Source of the DNA: Oscillospiraceae bacterium
Lineage (GTDB): Bacteria; Bacillota; Clostridia; Oscillospirales; Ruminococcaceae
Assembly: GCA_017547245.1 (NCBI GenBank)
Contig: JAFYQD010000003.1
Location: forward strand, 186,001-250,000
Direction: 5' to 3'
DNA length: 64,000 nucleotides
Made by a program: the position numbers and the translations under genes. Position 1 is the stretch's first letter, and every line of letters starts with the position of its first letter. Below are positions 16,754-25,342 of this stretch, one piece after another. The notes under the pieces were generated by a model. It had not been told where the DNA came from and searched no databases. It saw only the letters and a program-made list of their open reading frames with translations.

Positions 16754-17056
16754 ATGGAAAACCAATATATAGGTCGGGGCGAGCATGAGGAGTTTGTGCG
16801 CCGTATGGAAGATGAGCACCGCCGTATGAATGTGCGCATCAGAAGTGTGGAGCAAAAGGCCGACACGCTGGTGGAACTGACCGCCAGCGTGGAAAGCATT
16901 GCCGCCAGTGTAAAGACCCTGACCGAAAAGGTTGCAGACCTGGAAAGAAAACCTGCGGAAAACTGGAACACCGTAGTAAAGGCCGGCCTGACCGCTGTTG
17001 GGGCGGCGCTGGGCGGCGGCCTGATCGGTGTGCTGGCCGCAACACTTGTAAAATAA
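16754..17056 (+). CDS. XhlA-like haemolysin/holin-associated protein
   Basis: 100 residues. A long amphipathic coiled coil at about 10-70 (EHEEFVRRMEDEHRRMNVRI) ends in one membrane helix at about 78-98 (TAVGAALGGGLIGVLAATLV). This is the layout of the XhlA membrane proteins found next to holins. It sits 12 bases before the holin gene. It likely helps membrane lysis for particle release. Confidence 0.7.
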   Translation: MENQYIGRGEHEEFVRRMEDEHRRMNVRIRSVEQKADTLVELTASVESIAASVKTLTEKVADLERKPAENWNTVVKAGLTAVGAALGGGLIGVLAATLVK

Positions 17057-17068
17057 GGAGGAACCCAA

Positions 17069-17344
17069 ATGAACTTAACCGTAAGAATGAAGAACCCTGT
17101 ATTCTGGGCACAGGTTGCAGCGGCTGCCGCATTGCAGATTATGGCTTATTTTGGCCTGACCGGTGCCGATTTTACCACCTGGCCCATGGTGTGGCAGACC
17201 GTTTTGCAGGCGGTGCGCAATCCCTATCTGATGGTGTGTGTGGCGGCTGCGGTATGGAATGCGCTGAATGACCCCACCACCGCAGGTCTGGCCGACAGCG
17301 CCAGAGCCATGGCTTACACCGCTCCCTATCGGGAGGAAGTGTGA
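17069..17344 (+). CDS. Phage holin (phi LC3-like family)
   Basis: 91 residues after AAGGAGG, with two hydrophobic segments (about 10-30 and 48-68). The end DPTTAGLADSARAMAYTAPY is the conserved tail of this holin family. It would form pores that let the amidase reach peptidoglycan. Its stop overlaps the amidase start. Confidence 0.85.
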   Translation: MNLTVRMKNPVFWAQVAAAAALQIMAYFGLTGADFTTWPMVWQTVLQAVRNPYLMVCVAAAVWNALNDPTTAGLADSARAMAYTAPYREEV

Positions 17345-17946
17345 TGAAACGGGTTGAAATGTATGCGCCGGCGGGCAGCAACTGTCGTTCGGGATACACC
17401 CTGATCCCTCAGTACATCACCATACACAACACCGCCAACCGCAGCAAAGGGGCAGATGGCATTGCCCACGGAAAGTATCTGCAGGGCGGCGGTAAAGATT
17501 TGTATGTAAGCTATCATTATTGCGTGGATGACCGTCAGGCGGTGGCCATTATTCCCGAAAACGAGGTGGCGTGGCATGCAGGAGATGGCGCACAGGGCGT
17601 GGGCAACCGCCGCTCCTTTGCCATTGAAATTTGCGAAAACGCCGATGGCGACCTGCTGAAGGCCACCGAAAACGCTGCCGAGCTTACCCGTATGCTGATG
17701 GAGAAATACCATATTCCCATTGAGAACGTAAAAATGCACAAAGACTGGAGCGGTAAGCTTTGTCCCAACCGCCTGCTGAAGGGTGAACCCTATGACTGGC
17801 AGACCTTTCTGGCACGGGTGCAGGGCAAACAGGTGCCCAAAAATCAGACCGAACATCACAGCGCAGAACGCTGCAGACAGGAAAGAGAGCAGATCCGCCG
17901 ATGGGTGGAGCAGATGCGTGAACTGTTGAAGGAGGCAGAAGAATGA
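17344..17946 (+). CDS. Endolysin: N-acetylmuramoyl-L-alanine amidase
   Basis: 200-residue peptidoglycan amidase (Amidase_2 fold, about 15-155). The zinc ligands are visible: ITIHNTANRS gives the first His, VKMHKDWSGKLCP gives the second His and Cys. VAWHAGDGAQGVGNRRSFAIEICEN is the usual middle block. The C-terminal 45 residues are charged and may be a short cell-wall or coiled-coil tail. It uses the ATG at 17344, overlapping the holin stop, rather than GTG at 17341. Confidence 0.92.
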   Translation: MKRVEMYAPAGSNCRSGYTLIPQYITIHNTANRSKGADGIAHGKYLQGGGKDLYVSYHYCVDDRQAVAIIPENEVAWHAGDGAQGVGNRRSFAIEICENADGDLLKATENAAELTRMLMEKYHIPIENVKMHKDWSGKLCPNRLLKGEPYDWQTFLARVQGKQVPKNQTEHHSAERCRQEREQIRRWVEQMRELLKEAEE

Positions 17947-18482
17947 GCAAGAAGCAGAAATCAGTTCTGGCAGCAGACAAACAGAAAAACGGCGGACTGA
18001 CCACCGCAGCGGTAAGCCCTGCCGGTTATGCCAAAAAGGAGAATGGCATTGCAGAAAACCCTTATGTAGAACAGAAGACCGGCAGCGCCGGACAGCCTGT
18101 TAAACTGAAGGAAAACAGCATGCTGCTGTCCGAACAGACCGAAAGTGCCGAGGTCGATCCTTTTGATGTACCCGATGAAGAACTGAGCGAGGCCGAAGAA
18201 AGAAAAAGACGTGCCGCATTTAAGGCGGCGCAGGCCGAAAAAGAGGCCTATCGCAACATCGTTCGTGAAGCCTATGAGGACTACCGCCGCAATCAGGTGC
18301 TGTTCCCCGAATACATGATGCAGATGGACAGCGGCCATTACGATGACCTGCTGACCCGCAACGACCTGGTTTTTCAGGAATATGTGAAGGAAATGGCCGA
18401 AGAGATGGACAGAAAAAACAAAAAGCTGGAAAAACAGCTGGAGGCTCTGACCAAGGCTGTTGAACTTCCCAAAGAACTCTAA
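17943..18482 (+). CDS. Unknown coiled-coil protein ending the phage module
   Basis: 179 residues, overlapping the amidase stop by 4 bases. N-terminal half low complexity and polar; the C-terminal half is charged and coiled coil (SEAEERKRRAAFKAAQAEKE and later EEMDRKNKKLEKQLEALTK). No recognised family. A strong terminator follows, so it is the last gene of the late transcript. Confidence 0.55.
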   Translation: MSKKQKSVLAADKQKNGGLTTAAVSPAGYAKKENGIAENPYVEQKTGSAGQPVKLKENSMLLSEQTESAEVDPFDVPDEELSEAEERKRRAAFKAAQAEKEAYRNIVREAYEDYRRNQVLFPEYMMQMDSGHYDDLLTRNDLVFQEYVKEMAEEMDRKNKKLEKQLEALTKAVELPKEL

Positions 18483-18486
18483 ACAG

Positions 18487-18523
18487 AAAACTCCCCGGTG
18501 GAATACAGCCGCCGGGGAGTTTT
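18487..18523 (+). terminator. Terminator closing the phage late transcript
   Basis: AAAACTCCCCGG pairs perfectly with CCGGGGAGTTTT around a 13-base loop. Confidence 0.85.
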
Positions 18524-18592
18524 GTGAAAGAAGTATTTGTGCCCTCAAAGCAGTATGTGTGCATGATCGGTGGGCATAAGTGAACACAAAGA

Positions 18593-18622
18593 AAAAGCCC
18601 TGCCATCTTTGGCAGGGCTTTT
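18593..18622 (-). terminator. Terminator of the leftward amidohydrolase gene
   Basis: AAAAGCCCTGCCA pairs with TGGCAGGGCTTTT. It also provides a second barrier to rightward read-through from the phage module. Confidence 0.8.
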
Positions 18623-18632
18623 AAGTCAGGGG

Positions 18633-19433
18633 TCAGATACCCAACAGGGCACAGGCGTTGCGCCAAAAAATCTTTTCTTTTTCTTCGACAGAAAGAGGAA
18701 GAGAAGCTACCCTGTCATAGGTAGCTTTGCCGCCCCATGGGCAGTCGGTGGCAAACAGAATTTTGTCAGCACCGTGTGCATTTATGATGGCTTCAAACTG
18801 GGCAGGGGGCATTTGGGTGGCTGCCATGCTGGTGTCCAGCCAGCAGTCAAGCCCGCAAAGGTGTTCCAGTGTACCGAAACCATCCGCACTGTCACCCATA
18901 TGGGCAATTACAATTTTTGCTCCGGCAAAATCCTTTACCATAGCAGCGGCGCGTTGGGGACAGCTGCGGTCGCGCCCGGGAAAAGCGGGGTCAACGCCAC
19001 CATGGAAGGTCATGACAAGCCCAGCCTCGGCAATGGCTTCATACAAAGGGTAAACGCTGGGGTCATCCATGTCAAAATCCTGATATTCGGGATGGAATTT
19101 GATGCCTTTGATGCCGGCGTCAATCAACCGCCGCAGCTCGTCGCAAGCATCCTCGGCACGGGGATGCAAAGAACCGAAAGAAATGACCTGCCCATCATTC
19201 TGCCCGTTGGCAGCCAGTACAAAATCGTTGGCACGGCGCTGTTGATGGGGTGTTGTGGGAATGTTGAACAGCAGAAAGTGGTCGGTATGCAGAACCTCGC
19301 TTTGAAAGCGGATGGTATCGGCCAGTGTGCCGTCGGTTTGGTTGATTGGCCCGACCACCGAGGTAAGGGCGGCTATGGCGCCGGGCGCAACTTTGTCGGG
19401 AAAAGCGTGGGCGTGAAAATCGATGAGGTGCAT
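18633..19433 (-). CDS. Amidohydrolase family protein (TIM-barrel metal-dependent)
   Basis: 266 residues. The start is the ATG 8 bases after AAAGGA, giving MHLIDFHAHAFPDKV, with the HxH metal site. KFHPEYQDFD, MTFHGGVDP and IAHMGDSADG supply later ligands, and FATDCPWGG holds the last catalytic Asp. This matches the amidohydrolase_2 (decarboxylase/hydrolase) group. The substrate is unknown. It is separated by a terminator from the next leftward operon. Confidence 0.85.
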   Translation of the reverse strand: MHLIDFHAHAFPDKVAPGAIAALTSVVGPINQTDGTLADTIRFQSEVLHTDHFLLFNIPTTPHQQRRANDFVLAANGQNDGQVISFGSLHPRAEDACDELRRLIDAGIKGIKFHPEYQDFDMDDPSVYPLYEAIAEAGLVMTFHGGVDPAFPGRDRSCPQRAAAMVKDFAGAKIVIAHMGDSADGFGTLEHLCGLDCWLDTSMAATQMPPAQFEAIINAHGADKILFATDCPWGGKATYDRVASLPLSVEEKEKIFWRNACALLGI

Positions 19434-19460
19434 CTGCAGCATCCTTTGTGAAAAGAGAAA

Positions 19461-19485
19461 CCCCTGCTTCGGGCAGGGGTGTTGT
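19461..19485 (-). terminator. Terminator of the leftward J-protein operon
   Basis: CCCCTGC/GCAGGGG stem with TTCG loop. Reading leftward it ends in T-rich sequence just past the membrane-protein stop. Confidence 0.65.
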
Positions 19486-19486
19486 T

Positions 19487-20026
19487 TTATATCTTGCGTA
19501 AAAACTTGGGGCGGAACCACTGGTGATAGACGATGACGATGTTGGTAAGAGCAAAGTCATAAACACCAAAGACCACGTTGCCCATGCCCAGCAGTACCAG
19601 TGCCGAATATTTGCCAAAGTCGCCAAAGCTTTCCAGAATGTCGGGTATGCCCAGAACATAGATGATGACCATATAGGAGAGGATCATGGCAACGTTGAAC
19701 AGCAGGAATTTGATGAAAAGCTGCAGCACCTTGGTGGGCAGGTGTTCAATCAGCCCCTTGATAATGGGGTAATAGCCGAAAAAGAAGATGAACAGCATGG
19801 CGGCTTCGCGGTCGGGAACAATACCCAGCGAAAGCAGAGCCACCGCGGCATACACTACCATGGCGGTACGCCAGCCCATTTCGGCCACAACGGCAATCAG
19901 AACAACGCCGGCCAGGGCAGGCAGGGCGTATGTAGCAAAGGGCACCAGCCCTGTGCAGAACATCAGCAGCAGACAAAGGGCAGCGGCAACGCCGCCAATG
20001 GCTACCTGTGTACTCTTTCGTGCCAT
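19487..20026 (-). CDS. Polytopic membrane protein, unknown function
   Basis: 179 residues with about five to six membrane helices (for example GVAAALCLLLMFCTGLVPF and AAMLFIFFFGYYPIIKGLI). It looks like a substrate-specific ECF-type or related membrane protein but has no firm signature. AAAGGAGTGC precedes its ATG, 30 bases after the J-domain gene, so it is part of the same leftward transcript. Confidence 0.6.
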   Translation of the reverse strand: MARKSTQVAIGGVAAALCLLLMFCTGLVPFATYALPALAGVVLIAVVAEMGWRTAMVVYAAVALLSLGIVPDREAAMLFIFFFGYYPIIKGLIEHLPTKVLQLFIKFLLFNVAMILSYMVIIYVLGIPDILESFGDFGKYSALVLLGMGNVVFGVYDFALTNIVIVYHQWFRPKFLRKI

Positions 20027-20056
20027 AAAACAAGCACTCCTTTGATGAACAAATTA

Positions 20057-20659
20057 TCAGAAGCCGCCGCAGCAGCAGCGGGTAACGCAGTTAGCGCAGT
20101 AAAATGCAGCGCAGATGTCGCAGCAGCTGCCGCACATCATGTTTTGGCCGGAGGCACCCGAATGCTGGGCATAACCGTTCTGGCGCTGCCAAAGCAGCTG
20201 GTTCAAAGCGGCCTTGTATTCCTGGTTGGAGGGATCCATTTCGGCGGCACGGGTAAAATTGCCCACTGCCTGGTCCAGCCAGCCGCGTGTATAGCAGACG
20301 CTGCCCTTCAGGAAGTACCACTCGGCCCCGCGCTGTGCAACGGGAATGCCGTCGATCAGTTCTTCGGCTTCGTTGACACGGCCGGCATTGATAAGCCGGC
20401 GGATATCGGAAAACTGGGAGCTGCGGCAGCTGTCCTGCGAATAGCCTTGCTGTGCGCCCTGAGAGGCGGTGCGGCGCTGACGCATAATTTCGTCATAGGC
20501 CAGATTGATTTCCTGCATCTTTTCGTCCGCAAGGTCGGAAAGAGGGTTGTCCACAAAGTTGTCGGGATGATACTTCCGGGCAAGGGCGCGGTAGGCGTCC
20601 TTTATCTGTTCATCGGTGGCGTTGGGGGAGACCCCCAGAACCTTATAAGGATCGGTCAT
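20057..20659 (-). CDS. J-domain protein with Cys-rich tail
   Basis: 200 residues. The N-terminal 70 residues form a DnaJ domain with DPYKVLGVSPNATDEQIKDA and the invariant HPD (KYHPDNF). A TPR-like helical part (about 105-165) follows. The last 30 residues are cysteine-rich (CGSCCDICAAFYCANCVTRC then CCG). J proteins stimulate Hsp70 ATPase. The Cys tail suggests metal binding or a membrane-surface role. It overlaps the upstream DUF5685-like gene by 4 bases. Confidence 0.85.
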   Translation of the reverse strand: MTDPYKVLGVSPNATDEQIKDAYRALARKYHPDNFVDNPLSDLADEKMQEINLAYDEIMRQRRTASQGAQQGYSQDSCRSSQFSDIRRLINAGRVNEAEELIDGIPVAQRGAEWYFLKGSVCYTRGWLDQAVGNFTRAAEMDPSNQEYKAALNQLLWQRQNGYAQHSGASGQNMMCGSCCDICAAFYCANCVTRCCCGGF

Positions 20660-21543
20660 ATTCCCAACTCCTTTCTTTCACGGCGTGTTTTGCCCTGCAT
20701 AATCTGGTCAACGCTGCCCTTGAGGCCAAGGTACAATACGTTGTTGATAATTCCGTTGAAACGCTTTAGCTGCAGCAGGTCACAGCAAAGCCCCAACTCC
20801 GAAACGGTGAGGTATAGGGTGCCTTTGGCCTGCTGACGGATGGCCTCGGCATCATTGGCGGTGCCTTGGGCGGCTGCCCGCAGCAAAAAGGGATTGTATC
20901 CGCCTTTTTTGCGGTCATCTTCCAGGTCGTCCAATGCATCACAAAGATAGATGTATCGACCCAGCAGATAGCCGGTGCGCTCCAGCACACGCTGCTGCTT
21001 TTCGTCTTTGGTCAGTTCCCCCAGCAGCCATTCCAGCAGTTTGGCGGTGGGTTCGGCTGCCATATCCACATCGGCACAGCCGTTGGCCTCCAAAGCCTGC
21101 TGTGCGGCGGTGTATTCACCTGCTTTTTGGGCCAGCATGGGGCGGCGTGCGGCGGCCTGACGATAGGGCTTGCGGGCAAACAGCCGCAGCAGGTGTACAC
21201 CCGTGCGTTTTGCAAAACCGCTGTCCTTCAGGTCATCCTGCAGCTTGTGCCACAACAGAATCATGGCGCAGTCGGCCGAGTGGGACAGGGCTTCGTTCTG
21301 CAGGCAGCAGGGTGTCTTTTTGATGGGGTTGCACATGCATCCCTGTGCTTCAAAGCAGGGGTCTTCTTCCTGCAAAGCCATGGAAAGCGCAGCCAAAAAG
21401 GTAAAGTCATAGCTGAGGGTCATGCGTGCCAAAAAGCCGAAAGAACGCCCCAGCTGTTTGCAAAGACCGCAGTAAATGGCCTTATAGGCACGGTGTTCGC
21501 CGATCTTCAGTTCAGAGTCAAAAGTGCGGACATAACCGAACAT
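20656..21543 (-). CDS. DUF5685-like protein
   Basis: 295 residues from the ATG giving MFGYVRTFDSELKIGEHRAY, with GAGGTGACCC upstream. The segment KAIYCGLCKQLGRSFGFLAR and paired Cys (CMCNPIKKTPCC) are typical of this uncharacterised clostridial family, which usually sits next to a J-domain gene as here. A later stretch GYLLGRYIYLCDALDDLEDD resembles isoprenoid-synthase-like Asp-rich helices. First gene of the leftward operon. Function unknown. Confidence 0.7.
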   Translation of the reverse strand: MFGYVRTFDSELKIGEHRAYKAIYCGLCKQLGRSFGFLARMTLSYDFTFLAALSMALQEEDPCFEAQGCMCNPIKKTPCCLQNEALSHSADCAMILLWHKLQDDLKDSGFAKRTGVHLLRLFARKPYRQAAARRPMLAQKAGEYTAAQQALEANGCADVDMAAEPTAKLLEWLLGELTKDEKQQRVLERTGYLLGRYIYLCDALDDLEDDRKKGGYNPFLLRAAAQGTANDAEAIRQQAKGTLYLTVSELGLCCDLLQLKRFNGIINNVLYLGLKGSVDQIMQGKTRRERKELGI

Positions 21544-21734
21544 CGGGTCACCTCTTCCTTGCTTCGACAAAATCATTCTATAATATAGCACACTTTTTGG
21601 GCAAAATAAAGGGTTTCCACCCACTTGGGGCAGTAATGTTAAGCAAAATGCCCTATATTTCAGATTTATTGTACACCAAAGGTTTCAAAAAATAATTAAG
21701 AAACTGTAAATATGGATGGAAGGACAATCTCTCC

Positions 21735-21763
21735 TTGACGAAGGGGCGTAAAAAGAATATGAT
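21735..21763 (+). promoter_or_regulatory. Promoter of iorAB
   Basis: TTGACG and TATGAT with 17-base spacing, about 110 bases before the iorA start. The rest of the 331-base gap (21544-21874) holds a leader with two hairpins and a TA-rich stretch near 21575-21583 that could be the leftward promoter. Confidence 0.65.
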
Positions 21764-21778
21764 AAAAAGTAAAGTTTT

Positions 21779-21800
21779 GCCGCAGTGCGGCACCTTTTTT
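21779..21800 (+). terminator. Attenuator-like hairpin in the iorA leader
   Basis: GCCGC/GCGGC stem followed by six T, only 16 bases past the iorAB -10, then a second small hairpin (AACCC/GGGTT). Its position inside the leader suggests transcriptional control. No known riboswitch pattern was recognised. Confidence 0.4.
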
Positions 21801-21874
21801 AACCCTGAGGGGTTCATTCGTTTAAATGGATGAATAAACAAAAAAGGTTATTTCCGAATGACGGAGGGATACAC

Positions 21875-23608
21875 ATGAAAAAACTGATGCTGGGCAATGC
21901 TGCGGTTGCCCGCGGCCTGTATGAACATGGCTGCCGGGTGGCTTCCAGTTACCCCGGTACTCCCAGTACCGAAATTACCGAAGAACTGAGCAATTACAGC
22001 GAGGTTTATACCGAATGGGCACCCAACGAAAAGGTAGCCATGGAAGTGGCCCTTGGTGCATCGATCGGTGGTGCACGCTCTTTCTGTGCCATGAAGCATG
22101 TTGGCCTGAATGTAGCAGCCGACCCCCTGTTTACCGCTTCTTATACCGGTGTGGGCGGCGGCATGATCATTGCCGTGGCCGATGACCCCGGCATGCATTC
22201 TTCTCAGAACGAGCAGGACTCCCGCCACTATGCCATCGCAGCCAAGCTGCCCATGCTGGAACCTGCCGATTCGGCCGAATGCCGTGATTTTGTGGGTGAG
22301 GCCTACCGCATTTCGGAAGAATACGATACTCCCGTTATTCTGCGTATGCAGACCCGTATTGCCCATTCCCAAAGCATTGTGGAACTGGGTGAACGTACCG
22401 AAAAGGAACTGAAGGAATACGTTAAGGATCCCAAGAAGTATGTTATGATGCCGGCCAACGCCATCGGCCGCCATGTTGTGGTGGAAGAACGCACCGCCAA
22501 GCTGCGTGAACTGGCTGAAACCGGTTCCATCAACCGTGTGGAAATGGCCGACACCGCCATCGGTGTAATTGCCGCAGGCACCTGCTACCAGTATGTTAAG
22601 GAAGCTTTGCCCAATGCCTCGGTTTTGAAGCTGGGCATGGTTAACCCCCTGCCTGTAAAGTTGATTCAGGACTTTGCCGCCAAGGTGGAAAAACTGTACG
22701 TTGTGGAAGAACTGGATGGTATTATCGAAGCCCATTGCGCCTCCATTGGTGTAAATGTTGTTGGCAAGGAACTGTTTGGTCTGCTGGGTGAATTCAGCCA
22801 GCGCACCGTTGCCGAAAAGCTGGGCACCGCCCTGCCTGCAGGCGACAGCTTCCCCGAAGCCATTCCCGGCCGTCCTCCCGTACTTTGCCCCGGCTGTCCC
22901 CATCGCGGCATGTTCTACAGCCTGCACAAAATCGGTGTTACCGTAAGCGGTGACATCGGCTGCTATACCTTGGGCGCGCTGCCCCCTCTGGGTACTATGG
23001 ATACCACCATCTGCATGGGCGCTTCCATCAGCGGTCTGCACGGCTTCAACACCGCCCGCGGTGCCGAATCTGCAAAGAAATCGGTAGCCGTTATCGGTGA
23101 CAGCACCTTTATGCATTCGGGCATTACCGGTTTGATTGACATGGTTTACAACCGCGGCACCTCCACCGTTATTGTGCTGGATAACTCCATCACCGGCATG
23201 ACCGGCCACCAGCAGAACCCCACCACCGGTTACGACATCCATGGTGTGGCTGCACCTGCTGTTTCTATTGAAAAGCTGTGCGAAGCTATTGGCGTAAACC
23301 GTGTGCGTGTGGTAGACCCCAACAACCTGAAGGAATTTGAAAAGACCGTGCGTGAAGAGCTGGCTGCCGAAGAAGTTTCGGTCATCATCAGCCGCCGCCC
23401 CTGCGCCCTGCTGAAGAGTGTAAAGCCTGCTCCCGCTCTTACGATCGATCACGATAAGTGCATCACCTGCAAGATGTGCTTCCGCATTGGCTGCCCCGCC
23501 ATCGCCATGGTGGATGGCAAGGTGGAAATTGACCCCACCCTGTGCGTAGGCTGCGGCCTGTGCCAGCAGCTGTGTCCCAAGTCTGCCATTGTAGGAGGTG
23601 CCAAGTGA
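21875..23608 (+). CDS. iorA: Indolepyruvate ferredoxin oxidoreductase, alpha subunit
   Basis: 577 residues, start chosen at the ATG after ACGGAGGGA. It oxidatively decarboxylates aryl pyruvates from aromatic amino acid breakdown to aryl-acyl-CoA and reduces ferredoxin. SSYPGTPSTEITEELSN marks the N-terminal pyrimidine domain. The TPP site with GDIGCYTLGALPPL and GDSTFMHSGITGL lies at about 365-430. Two 4Fe-4S ferredoxin motifs, CITCKMCFRIGCP and CVGCGLCQQLCP, lie at about 530-570. Stop and iorB start overlap (TGATG). Confidence 0.95.
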   Translation: MKKLMLGNAAVARGLYEHGCRVASSYPGTPSTEITEELSNYSEVYTEWAPNEKVAMEVALGASIGGARSFCAMKHVGLNVAADPLFTASYTGVGGGMIIAVADDPGMHSSQNEQDSRHYAIAAKLPMLEPADSAECRDFVGEAYRISEEYDTPVILRMQTRIAHSQSIVELGERTEKELKEYVKDPKKYVMMPANAIGRHVVVEERTAKLRELAETGSINRVEMADTAIGVIAAGTCYQYVKEALPNASVLKLGMVNPLPVKLIQDFAAKVEKLYVVEELDGIIEAHCASIGVNVVGKELFGLLGEFSQRTVAEKLGTALPAGDSFPEAIPGRPPVLCPGCPHRGMFYSLHKIGVTVSGDIGCYTLGALPPLGTMDTTICMGASISGLHGFNTARGAESAKKSVAVIGDSTFMHSGITGLIDMVYNRGTSTVIVLDNSITGMTGHQQNPTTGYDIHGVAAPAVSIEKLCEAIGVNRVRVVDPNNLKEFEKTVREELAAEEVSVIISRRPCALLKSVKPAPALTIDHDKCITCKMCFRIGCPAIAMVDGKVEIDPTLCVGCGLCQQLCPKSAIVGGAK

Positions 23609-24183
23609 TGAGCAAAACTACCAACATTATGATTGTAGGCGTAGGTGGTCAGGGCAGCCTGTTGGCCAGCAAACTGCTGGGCAATGTTATCATGAACGCC
23701 GGCTATGACGTAAAAGTTTCTGAAGTGCATGGCATGAGCCAGCGCGGCGGTTCGGTTGTTACCTATGTCCGCTATGGCGAAAAGGTTGCTTCTCCCATCA
23801 TCGCTTTGGGCGAGGCCGACCTGATTGTAAGCTTTGAACAGTGCGAAGCCGCACGCTGGCTGCCCTATCTGAAAAAGGGCGGCAAGCTGATTACCGGAGA
23901 CCAGAAAATCAGCCCCATGCCCGTAATCACCGGTGCTGCCACCTATCCCGAAAACATTCCCGAACGCATTACCGCCACCGGCTGCGACCTGACCGTGGTG
24001 GATGCCCTGAGCCTGGCCGAACAGGCCGGCAGCGCAAAGGCTGTTAACATTGTGCTGATGGGTGTGCTTTCCAAGCAGATGGAATTCAGCGTGGAAGACT
24101 GGAAGACCGCCATTGCCCAGTCGGTAAAGCCTGCCTTTGTAGAAATGAACGAAAAGGCCTTTGAACTGGGCCGCAGTATCTGA
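23608..24183 (+). CDS. iorB: Indolepyruvate ferredoxin oxidoreductase, beta subunit
   Basis: 191 residues, the gamma/beta-type oxidoreductase domain. NIMIVGVGGQGSLLASKLLG is the conserved opening and EVHGMSQRGGSVVTYVRYG the mid-protein signature. It starts in a one-base overlap with iorA after GTAGGAGGTG, and the two form the working enzyme. A terminator follows. Confidence 0.95.
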   Translation: MSKTTNIMIVGVGGQGSLLASKLLGNVIMNAGYDVKVSEVHGMSQRGGSVVTYVRYGEKVASPIIALGEADLIVSFEQCEAARWLPYLKKGGKLITGDQKISPMPVITGAATYPENIPERITATGCDLTVVDALSLAEQAGSAKAVNIVLMGVLSKQMEFSVEDWKTAIAQSVKPAFVEMNEKAFELGRSI

Positions 24184-24196
24184 TATAATGGTTTTG

Positions 24197-24222
24197 CCCC
24201 TCCGTCAAAGGCGGAGGGGTAT
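24197..24222 (+). terminator. Terminator after iorAB
   Basis: CCCCTCCG/CGGAGGGG stem with a 6-7 base loop, followed by TATTTTC. Confidence 0.7.
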
Positions 24223-24251
24223 TTTCATCATCAGCAAAAAGGAAGATTTTT

Positions 24252-24887
24252 ATGTCGCTTTCGGGAAAAATTAACATAACCTGCAGCAAATGCCGGAAGG
24301 ATTATGAAGCCACGGTGTATCAGACAGTGGACACCGCCCTGCACGAAAATGTTGCAAAAGACATCATCACATGGGAACTGTTCCGCCAAACCTGCCCCCA
24401 CTGCGGCAATACCGTTACCTTGAACTATCCGCTGCTTTACCACGACCTGCAGCGCAAGGCCGTGGTGTGGGTGGCCCCTGTGGAACCCGGACGGGAGGCA
24501 AAACTGGCCGAAATGCGCAAAAACATGGCGCTGCCCGACCACACCACCCGTTTGGTGGCCGGGCTGGACCAGCTGAGGGAAAAGGTGAGCGCTTTGGAAA
24601 CAGGGCGTGACGACCGTGTGCTGGAGCTGCTGAAGTGGTCGCTGGTGCAGAACCTGCAGAAGCAGATGCCCGACTTCAAACTGCGCGAGGTGTTGTATCT
24701 TTATCTGGATGGGGAAGAAGGCTTCCACTTCTACAGCACCGATGGACGCTATCTGCATTCCCCTTTGGTGCAGGAGCAATATGACTTTGTTAAAACCAAG
24801 TTTGCCAAACAGCTGAAAATCCTTGAGGGGAAGCCCTACCCCGAGGTTAACTATCTGTGGGCAAGCACCCTTTGGGCCAACGCATAA
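24252..24887 (+). CDS. CpXC-domain protein
   Basis: 211 residues. Two CxxC zinc-ribbon-like pairs, CSKCRKDYEA near residue 11 and CPHCGNT near 47, are the CpXC hallmark. The C-terminal 80 residues are helical with FVKTKFAKQLKILE. Function in this family is unknown; a protein-recruiting or regulatory role is possible. A bidirectional terminator separates it from the leftward block. Confidence 0.75.
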   Translation: MSLSGKINITCSKCRKDYEATVYQTVDTALHENVAKDIITWELFRQTCPHCGNTVTLNYPLLYHDLQRKAVVWVAPVEPGREAKLAEMRKNMALPDHTTRLVAGLDQLREKVSALETGRDDRVLELLKWSLVQNLQKQMPDFKLREVLYLYLDGEEGFHFYSTDGRYLHSPLVQEQYDFVKTKFAKQLKILEGKPYPEVNYLWASTLWANA

Positions 24888-24890
24888 TAA

Positions 24891-24920
24891 AAACCCCCGA
24901 CCATCGGTCGGGGGTTTTGT
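24891..24920. terminator. Bidirectional terminator
   Basis: AAACCCCCGACC/GGTCGGGGGTTT with a 3-base loop, T- and A-runs on both sides. It serves the CpXC gene and the leftward block. Confidence 0.85.
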
Positions 24921-25327
24921 TATTGTATCAGATTGTTGGCAAAATCGCTGAGGGGCTTGACCGATTGATAATCTGCCTTATAGGGCTGTCCGTTGAGGTA
25001 AACTACCGCATTGCCAAAGTTGACCACTTCCAGACCAATGCCGTCCTGCATGATGAGAGTGAATTTTATGGTTTGCCCACCTGCACCAAGCAGTACATAG
25101 CCTTTGCGGGAAACCTGCAGGTTCCGCAGCAGTTCGGCGGCCTGTACAGTTTGTTCTTCAGTCAGTATTACCGACCCTTCGGGGGGTAAAGCGTGAACCA
25201 GCAGGGTGTCAATTTGGTCGGCTTCAAGGTCAGCGAGGGGCATTTGGGGACGGAAATGGAGAAAAGCAAAAACCGCGGCAATAAAGACCAAAACCGAAAT
25301 AAGTATCGCTTTTTTGCGTTTGCTCAT
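24920..25327 (-). CDS. Membrane-anchored protein, unknown function
   Basis: 135 residues. A basic start MSKRKK and one membrane helix at about 6-24 are followed by an extracytoplasmic domain of about 110 residues with beta pattern and no cysteine. No family recognised. AAAGGAGCC precedes its ATG, 15 bases after the Ogt-AlkA gene. Confidence 0.6.
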   Translation of the reverse strand: MSKRKKAILISVLVFIAAVFAFLHFRPQMPLADLEADQIDTLLVHALPPEGSVILTEEQTVQAAELLRNLQVSRKGYVLLGAGGQTIKFTLIMQDGIGLEVVNFGNAVVYLNGQPYKADYQSVKPLSDFANNLIQ

Positions 25328-25342
25328 AGATAGGCTCCTTTC

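Noticed and set aside
21765-21874. Riboswitch before iorA
   Set aside because: No conserved core of a known class (T-box, TPP, lysine, SAM) was recognised; only simple hairpins are present.
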